A stretch of 6,722 nt of DNA from Chitinispirillaceae bacterium (GCA_016926315.1 JAFGOU010000234.1:1-6722), one strand, 5' to 3'; shown: positions 1-5,603, counted from the stretch's first letter. Notes: a model not told the origin generated them from the letters alone. Translations and numbers: made by a program.

Positions 1-1
1 C

Positions 2-889
2 ACCCGGCATATTCCCAAAGCGCTGGTGCCGGTGTGCGGAAAGCCGCTGATCGACCGGGCGCTGTCATTCTGCGTCTCGCACGGAATGGGCGCGATCGGC
101 GTCAACTCCCACTACCTGCACGAGCGCCTGGAAGAGCATCGCGAAGGGTCCGCTGTTCCCTATACCCTGTTTCACGAAGACGGCGTCATCAGGGGGACCG
201 GCGGCGGACTTTTTTTCGCACGCGAGTTTCTCGCGCATGATGACCTGTTCTTTGTCTGCAATGTCGATATCCTCTACCGGTTCGACCCCGGCCGGATCAT
301 CCGGGATTTTACAGCCGGCGATCGCCTCGCCTGCCTGCTCGCGACACCGGCGGCAGGCACCGGCACCATCCGGTACGACCGGCGGGACGGCAACTACCGC
401 GGCCTGCCCATCGACGGCGCGGATACCGGTTCCGATGAGGCGGCGGATTTCATCGGCGCGGCAGTGTACCGGCGGGAGTTCCTCGACCTCCTCCAGCCTG
501 ACGATTTCTCCATCGTGCCGGTGTGGGCGCGCGCGGCGGCGTCGGGCGCCGGCGTCGGCGTGCCGATCGTGGATTCCTGCTACTGGCGCGACGTCGGGAC
601 GCCATCGAGCCTTGCCGCGGCGCATTTCGACGCGATTGACAATGTGTATGATCCCGACCTGCCGGAGTGCCTGCATGTCGACCGCGGGACGAAAAAATGC
701 TTTCACCGCGATCTCCCGCCGTTTGTGGTGGAACGTCTCGGGCCGTACTCCTGGGTCGAGACGCCCGATCTCCCCCTGGTTGCGCGCATGGAGCGGAGCA
801 TCGTTCTTGCCGGCGCGCGGGTCGATCCCGGCGCCGTGATCGACCGCTGCCTGGTGACGCCCTTCGGAGAGGTGTCGTTTGGCACCTGA
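2..889 (+). CDS. murU: MurU-like sugar-1-phosphate nucleotidyltransferase, 5' end cut by the window edge
   Basis: The likely role is transfer of a nucleotidyl group to an amino-sugar 1-phosphate (N-acetylmuramate/N-acetylglucosamine 1-phosphate to UDP-sugar) in cytoplasmic cell-wall recycling. The reading frame is open from base 2, and the first visible residues, TRHIPKALVPVCGKPL, are the tail of the NTP_transferase signature (GxGTRLxPxT..PKALVP). The true start and glycine-rich loop therefore lie upstream; the GTG at 26 is internal. Further family marks are RGTGGGL (about 200-220), the metal-binding Asp in NVDIL (codon 266-268) and YWRDVGTPSSL near 581-612. Known MurU proteins are about 220-240 residues, but this one runs roughly 85 residues past that point into a segment (about 640-886) with a hexapeptide-like tail (LAGARVDPGAVIDRCLV). 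It overlaps the next gene by 11 bp, and the kinase partner supports the recycling role. Another nucleotidylyltransferase specificity (for example mannose-1-phosphate or heptose-1-phosphate) cannot be excluded. Confidence 0.8.
   Translation, partial: TRHIPKALVPVCGKPLIDRALSFCVSHGMGAIGVNSHYLHERLEEHREGSAVPYTLFHEDGVIRGTGGGLFFAREFLAHDDLFFVCNVDILYRFDPGRIIRDFTAGDRLACLLATPAAGTGTIRYDRRDGNYRGLPIDGADTGSDEAADFIGAAVYRREFLDLLQPDDFSIVPVWARAAASGAGVGVPIVDSCYWRDVGTPSSLAAAHFDAIDNVYDPDLPECLHVDRGTKKCFHRDLPPFVVERLGPYSWVETPDLPLVARMERSIVLAGARVDPGAVIDRCLVTPFGEVSFGT
866..872 (+). promoter_or_regulatory. Ribosome binding site that fixes the TTG start of the kinase gene
   Basis: GGAGAGG lies inside the 3' end of the nucleotidyltransferase gene, six bases before TTG at 879. 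No ATG or GTG in the kinase frame lies at a suitable distance, and the N-terminal residues downstream already look like kinase sequence, so this site decides in favour of the TTG start. The arrangement implies translation coupled to the upstream gene. Confidence 0.6.
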
Positions 890-1889
890 CGTCGACCTGA
901 CACCGGCGCAGCGTTCGTTTCTTGCGGAGCACCTTGCCGGGTTTCACGAGGGCCGGTGGCATGTCTCGCTTGCCGGTCAGGCCGGATCGCAGCGGCTGTT
1001 TTACCGGGTGAGCAATCCTGAAAACAAAGAACCGTCGTATATCCTGATCGTGTGGGACGGCAGCGACGAAGACTGGCCGCGGTTTCTTGCCATTCCGGCC
1101 GAGCTCTCGGACCACCTGGACGTCTTTCCCCGCCTGTTTTTTTCCGACGCCCGGCACGGACTCATCCTCGAACAGGACCTCGGCACCGAAACGCTCAGGA
1201 CGTACGGCGATCGTCACGCCAATGACCCGGACGCGCTCGACGCCATCTACCGGAAAACGCTCGACCTTCTTGCCCGGTGGCAGAAGCTCGATACCCGGCT
1301 TTCCGCCACCATATCCTCGCGGTCGCTCGATTTCGAAACCTTCATGTGGGAGACCGACTATTTCGCGCGGCGCTGCGTGATCGACTTCTGCGGCCAGGAG
1401 CGGCTTTTGACCGTGGCCTGGGAGAAAGAGCGTACGGCGCTCGCCGCTGAGGCGGCCGCGTTGCCGTCCTGTTTCGTTCACCGTGATTTCCAGTCGGAAA
1501 ACATCATGATTGCCGGCAGCGGCCTGCGGCTGGTCGATTTTCAGGGGGCCCGGCTCGGCCCCCCGGCGTACGACGTCGCGTCCCTGCTGTACGATCCGTA
1601 CGTTTCCGCGCTGACTCCCGGCACCATCGACCGGTTGTTCCTCCATTACGGCACGCTGCCCGCGCCCCTCCGGGTTGACCGCCGCTCGTTCGGTATATGC
1701 GCCGCCCAGCGGCTCATGCAGGCGCTGGGCGCGTACGGCAATCTCTCCATCCATCAGGGCAAGACGCGGTATCGGGAGTACGTTCCCATCGCGTTCAAGA
1801 GGCTGCAAAACGTTCTGGACCGGCTCGAAGCATTCCCGGCGATACGGGCAGTCGTTGACCGGTGCGGTACCCTGCTGAACGTACGATGA
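879..1889 (+). CDS. amgK: AmgK-like anomeric sugar kinase (aminoglycoside phosphotransferase fold)
   Basis: This 336-residue cytoplasmic kinase is predicted to phosphorylate the anomeric hydroxyl of N-acetylmuramate and/or N-acetylglucosamine, making the substrate for the upstream MurU-like enzyme. The N lobe has GQAGSQRLFYRV (residues 33-44) in the nucleotide-loop position and EQDLG at 98-102, close to the EDLG typical of AmgK. The catalytic loop is HRDFQSEN (201-208; Asp203 as base, Asn208 for metal), followed by LVDFQGARLGPPAYDVASLL (218-237), where Asp220 replaces the DFG aspartate. The DFQ.AR.GP..YD pattern is characteristic of AmgK-type proteins rather than antibiotic kinases. The length fits the family. 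The start is TTG at 879, chosen for the Shine-Dalgarno six bases upstream and the 11-bp overlap. The adjacent pair points to a cell-wall recycling operon. Substrate preference cannot be read from the sequence. Confidence 0.82.
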   Translation: MAPDVDLTPAQRSFLAEHLAGFHEGRWHVSLAGQAGSQRLFYRVSNPENKEPSYILIVWDGSDEDWPRFLAIPAELSDHLDVFPRLFFSDARHGLILEQDLGTETLRTYGDRHANDPDALDAIYRKTLDLLARWQKLDTRLSATISSRSLDFETFMWETDYFARRCVIDFCGQERLLTVAWEKERTALAAEAAALPSCFVHRDFQSENIMIAGSGLRLVDFQGARLGPPAYDVASLLYDPYVSALTPGTIDRLFLHYGTLPAPLRVDRRSFGICAAQRLMQALGAYGNLSIHQGKTRYREYVPIAFKRLQNVLDRLEAFPAIRAVVDRCGTLLNVR

Positions 1890-2201
1890 TCCCGGCGGGC
1901 GGCAGAAAAAACGCCCGGTATCGCTGGCGTACGGCACCTCAACGGCGACCTCGTCCCCGGGTTCGACCTGAAAGGAAATCAAGGCGCGCGTCAAGCGGAA
2001 GGGAAAGGGAACCGCGCCGCGGCCCGAAAAAAAATAAAAAAATCTTGCGCCGTACAATAATCCGCCTTATATTACAACGATAGGAAAATTTCGCGCGTAT
2101 TTCGCGTCAGGGAAGAACAACAGGAACACAGCACCAGCACTGCGAAACGCGGGCGACAGAGGATTCAGCAATAACCGGCACGCAACAATTGCGGGTGAAA
2201 A
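1890..2201 (+). other. 312-bp gap between the recycling operon and the integrase gene
   Basis: No convincing gene is seen. The stretch changes from GC-rich (to about 2026) through an A-tract to mixed composition. The GC-rich palindromic CCGCGCCGCGG (2011-2022) is followed on the plus strand by A residues, not T residues, so it is not an intrinsic terminator for amgK. The second half carries the promoter and short repeats listed separately. A perfect small inverted repeat, CGCAA-CAA-TTGCG (2181-2193), sits just before the integrase start and overlaps its weak ribosome binding site. Confidence 0.5.
2027..2073 (+). promoter_or_regulatory. Putative sigma70-type promoter with UP-like A-tract, upstream of the integrase gene
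   Basis: An A-tract (2027-2042, broken only by one T) lies immediately upstream of a -35-like TTGCGC (2045-2050). After a 17-bp spacer comes a -10-like TATATT (2068-2073; five of six consensus matches). The -35 matches only in its first three bases. Transcription would start near 2080, leaving a leader of about 120 nt before the integrase ATG. ATTTCGCG occurs at 2088-2095 and again at 2099-2106, an 11-bp period that could be an operator. No LexA-type CTG-N10-CAG box was seen, although many integron integrases have one. Confidence 0.4.
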
Positions 2202-3542
2202 ATGGATCGTGCATCTCTGTGCTCTGTCTCGACCATGAACGTTGCCGCAGAAAAAAAGCAGAATCGGCCTTCTGCTCAGGACCTGCTCTTTAACCAGGCC
2301 CTTGAGCGCTCCGGCCTCCCTCTACGTCACCGCCCCTTCTTCCACCTCTGGCTCCGGCACTACCTCCAGTTCTGCGCCACTACCGGTTTTCCGGAATCTT
2401 CCTCAACCACCGTTCCCTTCTTCCTTTCGCACCTTGAGCAGAAAGTCCAGGAACCCTGGCGCAGGGAACAGGCAGAAAAGGCGGTCAGACTCTATCTTGA
2501 TGCTTGCCTCCAAAAACACGATCAACCGGTTACGCCACCCGAACCTGCTGCCGCAGTTGCCGCCGACTCCTGGGACGCGGTAATTGCTTCAGTGGAAAAA
2601 GCGATCAAACTCAAGCACTATTCGCCTTCCACATTTCGGAACTACACCGGCTGGATTCGACGCTTTCGGGCATTCATGAAGCATCGCGACCCTGCCACGC
2701 TGCGTTCATCCGACGCCCGCATGTTTCTTGAGCATCTGGCGCTCACCGGCCGTATTTCGTCAAAAACACAGAACCTTGCGTTCAACTCCCTGCTGTTCAT
2801 GTACAGGAATGTCCTCGACATTCCGTTCGATAACATGGCTGGCACCATGCGGGCAAAACAGGGGAGGCGGCTTCCTGAGGTATTGTCAATTGACGAGGTC
2901 AGGGCGGTGTTATCTGCATTCGATGGAACCAGCCGGCTTGTCGCTGAACTTTTATACGGATGCGGTCTGCGGTTGAACGAGGCATTAAGCCTTCGGGTAC
3001 AGGACATCAGATTTGAAGATAAAAAACTTGCCGTGAAAGGCGGGAAAGGTGACAAGGACAGGACCCTGCCGCTGCCCAAAAGCATCATATCCAAACTGCA
3101 GGAGCTGATCGGCCGGAACAAGAGACAATTTGACCGTGATTGCCGGGACGAAGCATACGACGGTGTTTTCCTGCCCGAAGAGGTCGAACGGAGATCACCC
3201 GCAGCAGCAAGGGATTTCGGCTGGTACTGGCTGTTCCCTGCCCGGGAACTGACGGAAATCGACAACGGGTTGACGAAAAAACGGTTCCATATCCACGCAA
3301 CCGTATTCCAGAGGCAGATGCAGGACGCGGTCAGAAAAGCCGGCATCACCCGCCGCGCCACCGCGCACACCCTGCGCCATTCATACGCAACGCACCTGCT
3401 CCAGGCAGGGTACGACATCCGCCAGGTCCAGGAGATGCTCGGCCACGGTGATGTGCGAACCACCATGATCTATACCCATATCACCTTGCCGGACGCAAAA
3501 CCAATACAAAGCCCGCTGGATTTGATGGAAAAAAAAGCATGA
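2202..3542 (+). CDS. intI: Integron-type tyrosine recombinase (IntI family) with N-terminal extension
   Basis: This is a site-specific recombinase of 446 residues. The catalytic domain carries Arg257 (YGCGLRLNE), Lys282 (GGKGDKDR), His389 and Arg392 (HTLRHSYATHLL), His415 (LGHGDV) and the nucleophile Tyr424 (TTMIYTH). The segment at 321-347, containing GVFLPEEVERRSPAA and WYWLFPA, corresponds to the extra IntI patch absent from XerC/XerD, and the protein ends in SPLD like classical IntI. The SAM-like core-binding domain spans about 125-220. Unlike the usual 320-340-residue IntI, about 110 residues precede it, including a helical LFNQALERSGLPLRHR-type segment (about 28-106) that looks like a second SAM-like domain. 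The ATG at 2202 has a weak GGGTGA (2193-2198); ATG at 2235 is an alternative with no better site. All genes downstream run the same way, whereas in classical integrons the integrase is divergent from its cassettes. Confidence 0.9.
   Translation: MDRASLCSVSTMNVAAEKKQNRPSAQDLLFNQALERSGLPLRHRPFFHLWLRHYLQFCATTGFPESSSTTVPFFLSHLEQKVQEPWRREQAEKAVRLYLDACLQKHDQPVTPPEPAAAVAADSWDAVIASVEKAIKLKHYSPSTFRNYTGWIRRFRAFMKHRDPATLRSSDARMFLEHLALTGRISSKTQNLAFNSLLFMYRNVLDIPFDNMAGTMRAKQGRRLPEVLSIDEVRAVLSAFDGTSRLVAELLYGCGLRLNEALSLRVQDIRFEDKKLAVKGGKGDKDRTLPLPKSIISKLQELIGRNKRQFDRDCRDEAYDGVFLPEEVERRSPAAARDFGWYWLFPARELTEIDNGLTKKRFHIHATVFQRQMQDAVRKAGITRRATAHTLRHSYATHLLQAGYDIRQVQEMLGHGDVRTTMIYTHITLPDAKPIQSPLDLMEKKA
3501..3512 (+). 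repeat. CCAATACAAAGC inside the integrase 3' end, same 12-mer as the cassette leaders
   Basis: The 12-mer CCAATACAAAGC lies in the codons for PIQSP, just before the IntI stop. It is repeated exactly at 4360-4371 and 5079-5090, upstream of the two small secreted-protein genes. Its first eight bases occur again at 5467-5474. Both here and at 5467 the motif is followed within a few bases by CGCTGG. This could be an attI-like core, or a chance match within conserved codons; the multiple copies favour a shared site. Confidence 0.45.
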
Positions 3543-3985
3543 AAGATACACTTGAAAATAAAAATGTTTTTCCACCGGCCAGAATTGAATCTCTGATAAT
3601 CTCCATCAGGGGTCAGAAGGTCATCCTTGATTCGAATCTTGCAGCGCTTTATGGCGTAACGACCAAACGGTTGAATGAACAGCTCAAACGGAATATCCAC
3701 CGGTTTCCCGACGATTTTATGTTCAAGCTGACCGTTCAGGAGCACTCCTTCTTGAGGTCGCAAAATGCGACCTCAAAATTGCATGGCGGCAACAGATACC
3801 TTCCAAAGGCATTTACCGAACATGGCGCTTTGATGGTTGCAAACATTACTGATGCGGTTGCCATGGTAAGGGTCTTTGAAAACCACGAGAAAAAAATGAT
3901 TACCTATAATAAGCGTAGCGACTACGATCATTGGATCAGGAATTATCAACAAGGAGAGGCCTGGAAAGAAACAATAAACCATTGA
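3539..3985 (+). CDS. ORF6N-domain protein, probably C-terminally degenerate
   Basis: The 148-residue product has a recognisable ORF6N domain: IRGQKVILDSNLAALYGV (23-40), TKRLNEQLKRNIHRFPDDFM (42-61), FLRSQNATS and RYLPKAFTEHGALMVANI (86-103). ORF6N domains are putative DNA-binding modules common in phages and mobile elements; the biochemical role is mostly unknown. After residue 103 the family normally continues with a stretch like LNS..A...VVRAFV.LRE and a helical tail. Here it reads TDAVAMVRVFENHEKK and then unrelated sequence, as if small internal deletions had occurred, so the gene may be decaying or only its N-terminal domain may function. The ATG overlaps the integrase stop as ATGA with no strong Shine-Dalgarno of its own, which implies translational coupling and one transcript with the integrase. 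Confidence 0.75.
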   Translation: MKDTLENKNVFPPARIESLIISIRGQKVILDSNLAALYGVTTKRLNEQLKRNIHRFPDDFMFKLTVQEHSFLRSQNATSKLHGGNRYLPKAFTEHGALMVANITDAVAMVRVFENHEKKMITYNKRSDYDHWIRNYQQGEAWKETINH

Positions 3986-4045
3986 AATCATGAAGGTTAG
4001 AAGGCAGCTCACCTGATAATAGTCGGGTGCAGTAATAAACAACGG

Positions 4046-4087
4046 GTGCAGCACAACATGCAAAAACGCATGCTGTGCAGACTGCAC
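4046..4087. repeat. Long bulged hairpin after the ORF6N gene
   Basis: GCACAACATGC (4051-4061) pairs with GCATGCTGTGC (4068-4078) across an AAAAAC loop, with a single A/C mismatch. After a four-base one-sided bulge (4079-4082), GTGCA (4046-4050) pairs with TGCAC (4083-4087). No T-run follows on the plus strand, so it is not a typical intrinsic terminator. CGGGTGCAG also occurs twice nearby (4024-4032 and 4043-4051). A long stem with one-sided bulged bases is what integron recombination sites look like when single-stranded, but canonical core sequences are missing. Confidence 0.6.
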
Positions 4088-4141
4088 AGGATCTTATTGG
4101 CGTGGCTTTACGGCGCAGAGATAAAGCGGCGGCATGAAGAG

Positions 4142-4305
4142 AAAAAAGGCATAAAAGCATTAAAGGCATTTTGGATAACAGATTTACGGAATTGAAGCAC
4201 TAGTAGGAATTGATTCCGACAAATACTGTAAAACGGCATTAAAGGCATAACGTCAACGGCATAACGGTAAAAACGCATTAAAACTGCATAAAGTCAAAGG
4301 CACGT
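4142..4305. repeat. Degenerate short-motif region with GGCAT/GCATTAAA every 8-14 bases
   Basis: Variants of RGCATWAA recur at 4148, 4156, 4165, 4235, 4244, 4258, 4274 and 4285, often 8-9 bases apart, embedded in A-rich sequence. The block GTCAACGGCATAAC...CTGCATAAAGTCAAAGGCA (4252-4302) is repeated in shorter form at about 4995-5030, upstream of the next small gene. No open reading frame here looks real. This occupies much of the 424-bp gap between the ORF6N gene and the first small secreted-protein gene; function unknown. Confidence 0.45.
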
Positions 4306-4358
4306 TGGTGGGGATGTTGGATTTGCTGAATCCGAGGTGTTATGAATGCGCCGGGCAC

Positions 4359-4398
4359 GCCAATACAAAGCAATGCCGATGAAACGGCATAGCGGAGG
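4359..4398 (+). repeat. Leader repeat, copy 1: CCAATACAAAGC plus hairpin and ribosome binding site
   Basis: GCCAATACAAAGC is followed by the perfect hairpin ATGCCG (4373-4378)/CGGCAT (4385-4390) with a six-base loop, then GCGGAGG ending at 4398. The ATG of the gene lies at 4410. Nearly the same sequence recurs at 5078-5110 before the next small gene. In both copies the hairpin is just upstream of the Shine-Dalgarno, so it could affect translation, or be part of a recombination site. Confidence 0.65.
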
Positions 4399-4409
4399 AA
4401 ATCGAAAAT

Positions 4410-4766
4410 ATGAAACGCTTATGTTTATTACTTTTATTGGCATTTGCAGCAACATCTTTTGGTGCTGTTGGCGAGCAAATTACAGGAAAAGTTAAAGAAT
4501 TGTATCTTGAAAAGGATACTTGGACAGGTAATACATACAATATCCGTGTTGTATTACTTGACAATAGTGGTAATTACATTTGGAGTGACCTCGGATCGCC
4601 TCATTGTTCCTTTATTTTTCGTCAAAGCGAATTGCCGTGGATAAAGGAAATTTATGCAACTTTATTAGCTGCACACGTAAATGGTCGAAAAGTAACAATT
4701 ACAAAAGGTGATACGTCTATGCCACCTTGGCAAAAAGCCAATAATATTATGCTTCAACCAGAATGA
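4410..4766 (+). CDS. Small secreted protein, first gene of the putative cassette array
   Basis: The product has 118 residues. A clear signal peptide (MKRLCLLLLLAFAATSFG, cleavage near 18-19) predicts export. The mature part of about 100 residues looks beta-rich: GKVKELYLEKD, NTYNIRVVLLD, a lone Cys66, then IYATLLAAHVNGRKVTITKG (81-100) and a last strand ANNIMLQ. The pattern of strands followed by a helix-like LLAA...GKxV near the C terminus also occurs in the next small gene (VFATILAAQASQTKVYFG). It resembles a group of small exported bacterial proteins thought to have OB-like folds related to toxin B subunits; that link is from memory and by eye. GGAGG at 4394-4398 precedes the ATG. Codons are much more AT-rich than in amgK, consistent with transfer. 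Exact function is not recognised. Confidence 0.75.
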   Translation: MKRLCLLLLLAFAATSFGAVGEQITGKVKELYLEKDTWTGNTYNIRVVLLDNSGNYIWSDLGSPHCSFIFRQSELPWIKEIYATLLAAHVNGRKVTITKGDTSMPPWQKANNIMLQPE

Positions 4767-4780
4767 TTATGCTGATGCGG

Positions 4781-4827
4781 GCCAACCAAGGCGCTGTTCC
4801 GGCTCGCTGTAAAGTAGCCGGTTGCCG
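4781..4827. repeat. attC-like element A, just downstream of the first small gene
   Basis: It begins CCAACCAAGGCGCTG and ends GGTTGCCG. A central stem CCGGCT (4799-4804)/AGCCGG (4816-4821) encloses 11 bases. Alternatively GGCCAACC (4780-4787) can pair with GGTTGCC (4820-4826) with one bulged base. The element aligns along its length with 5466-5512, where stem changes preserve pairing. The outer AAC/GTT pair recalls R''/R' boxes of attC, but GTTGCCG does not fit GTTRRRY and L'/L'' boxes are not clear. Confidence 0.45.
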
Positions 4828-4849
4828 AGCAAACAATCGTCAACCAGTC

Positions 4850-4927
4850 TATCGATATCTGGGCGCATCGATAGCTAAGCTGGAAAAATTATGCGCCCAA
4901 CTGCAGCGGCGGCACACCGCCGCATTG
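4850..4927. repeat. Intergenic structured repeat, copy 1 (78 bp)
   Basis: This copy aligns with 5749-5823; the last 26 bases (AACTGCAGCGGCGGCACACC and onward) are identical. It contains the perfect hairpin GCGGCGG (4906-4912)-CACA-CCGCCGC (4917-4923). CTATCGAT (4849-4856) can pair with ATCGATAG (4867-4874), and TGGGCGCAT (4860-4868) with ATGCGCCCA (4891-4899). The last two stems share bases 4867-4868, so they compete. No T-run follows the GC hairpin. Confidence 0.7.
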
Positions 4928-4974
4928 GCCCGGCAGACGGCGGGAGTGCCTGAGCGAAATGTAGTGAATGTCGG

Positions 4975-5070
4975 AAAAGTCAAAGGCATGGGAGTCAACG
5001 GCATTAACTGCATAGCGTCAAAGGCATAGCAGCATTAAACGAAAAGGCAAAAAAGCATTTTAAAACATAT
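4975..5070. repeat. Second copy of the degenerate GGCAT/GTCAAAGGCA region
   Basis: GTCAACGGCATTAACTGCAT and the following GTCAAAGGCA correspond to the block at 4252-4302, which carries about 18 extra bases in the middle. A further GTCAAAGGCAT lies at about 4979. A-rich GCATT motifs continue to about 5060. Together with elements A and the 78-bp repeat this fills the 359-bp gap between the two small genes; no gene is supported here. Confidence 0.45.
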
Positions 5071-5077
5071 CGAGCGG

Positions 5078-5110
5078 GCCAATACAAAGCTGATGCCGAT
5101 AAAACGGCAT
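5078..5110 (+). repeat. Leader repeat, copy 2: CCAATACAAAGC plus hairpin
   Basis: This matches 4359-4390 with only a few differences: GCCAATACAAAGC, then ATGCCG (5093-5098)/CGGCAT (5105-5110) around an ATAAAA loop. The stem is identical in both copies while loop and flanks vary. GGAAAGG (5114-5120) and the ATG at 5126 follow. The ATG inside the stem (5093) is in frame with the gene but has no ribosome binding site, so it was not chosen as start. Confidence 0.65.
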
Positions 5111-5125
5111 ATCGGAAAGGATATT

Positions 5126-5434
5126 ATGGAAAAATCATTTTTAATAATTTTGATGGCATTTTGCACGATTACTTTTGCTGATCTTTTTGGCACACCTGAC
5201 CAAATCTATTTTCCGGTGACTTCAGATGCTTCTGAGATTTGGATTAAAATCAAAGAAGCTGAACCTTGGATGAAATTAAAATTGTCGAATTTTAATAACG
5301 ATGATAAAAAATATCAAAGAGTATTTGCAACTATACTTGCAGCCCAAGCTTCACAGACAAAAGTATATTTTGGAACACTAGCAGGTGATTATGTTTATTA
5401 TATCACTTCGAAATATGATCCAACCCGACCATAA
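5126..5434 (+). CDS. Small secreted protein, second gene of the putative cassette array
   Basis: The product has 102 residues with a signal peptide (MEKSFLIILMAFCTITFA, cleavage near 18). The mature part is short, charged and without cysteine. Its best feature is VFATILAAQASQTKVYFG (66-83), which lines up with IYATLLAAHVNGRKVTITKG in the neighbouring small gene at a similar distance from the C terminus; upstream, EPWMKLKLSNF may align with the other protein's central strands. The two are probably distant members of one family of small exported beta-rich proteins, although similarity outside this segment is weak. The start at 5126 is preferred over the in-frame ATG at 5093 because GGAAAGG lies five bases before it and the signal peptide begins there. 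It is strongly AT-rich. No specific function is recognised. Confidence 0.72.
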   Translation: MEKSFLIILMAFCTITFADLFGTPDQIYFPVTSDASEIWIKIKEAEPWMKLKLSNFNNDDKKYQRVFATILAAQASQTKVYFGTLAGDYVYYITSKYDPTRP

Positions 5435-5465
5435 AGCATGAATAGTGATATGGTTAGTTTCGCAG

Positions 5466-5512
5466 TCCAATACAGCGCTGGTGCCGACTCACTGCAAGTA
5501 GTTGGTTGCCGG
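5466..5512. repeat. attC-like element B, just downstream of the second small gene
   Basis: It begins TCCAATACAGCGCTGGTGCC and ends GGTTGCCGG, aligning with element A (4781-4827). The central stem is CCGACT (5484-5489)/AGTTGG (5500-5505). Compared with CCGGCT/AGCCGG in element A, a G-C pair has become A-T and another has become G-T, so pairing is kept while sequence changes. The position just after a gene's stop is where a cassette-borne attC is expected. Confidence 0.45.
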
Positions 5513-5530
5513 ACCCTTCAGTTAGTGTTA

Positions 5531-5566
5531 CCCGCCTTCGTCCCGAAAACATGGGACTATGGCGGG
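5531..5566. repeat. Hairpin with symmetric internal loop
   Basis: CCCGCC (5531-5536) pairs with GGCGGG (5561-5566), and GTCCC (5540-5544) with GGGAC (5553-5557). Three unpaired bases lie on each side and an eight-base loop, GAAAACAT, closes it. No T-run follows. It lies in a stretch that element A's locus lacks, so it probably arrived as part of an insertion. Confidence 0.55.
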
Positions 5567-5603
5567 GGACTCGATACCGGGTGCATCGGAAAATGTCTGA
5601 ATC

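Noticed and set aside
2011..2042. Intrinsic terminator after amgK
   Set aside because: The GC palindrome is followed by A residues on the plus strand; on the minus strand the T-run precedes the stem, which is the wrong order.
1890..2057. Minus-strand reading with a protein-like stretch (FQVEPGDEVAVEVPYASDTG)
   Set aside because: It is open only because it continues antisense through amgK, with no stop or domain of its own and no ribosome binding site. It could be a remnant of a lost gene, but there is not enough to support it.
1886..2083. ORF starting at an ATGA overlap with the amgK stop, 65 residues, extremely arginine-rich
   Set aside because: The composition looks like an off-frame reading of GC-rich DNA, it has no recognisable features, and it runs through the putative promoter.
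2100..2201. LexA/SOS box upstream of the integrase
   Set aside because: The nearest CTG...CAG pair in the leader (2139-2158) is separated by 14 bases rather than 10, so it does not fit.
4316..4322. GTTGGAT as a canonical R' core site (GTTRRRY)
   Set aside because: It matches the consensus, but no partner RYYYAAC lies upstream at a suitable distance and the other gaps lack a counterpart.
4763..5029. 88-residue plus-strand ORF between the two small genes
   Set aside because: It consists of element A and the 78-bp repeat; cysteine and arginine patches come from hairpin sequence, and there is no start signal.
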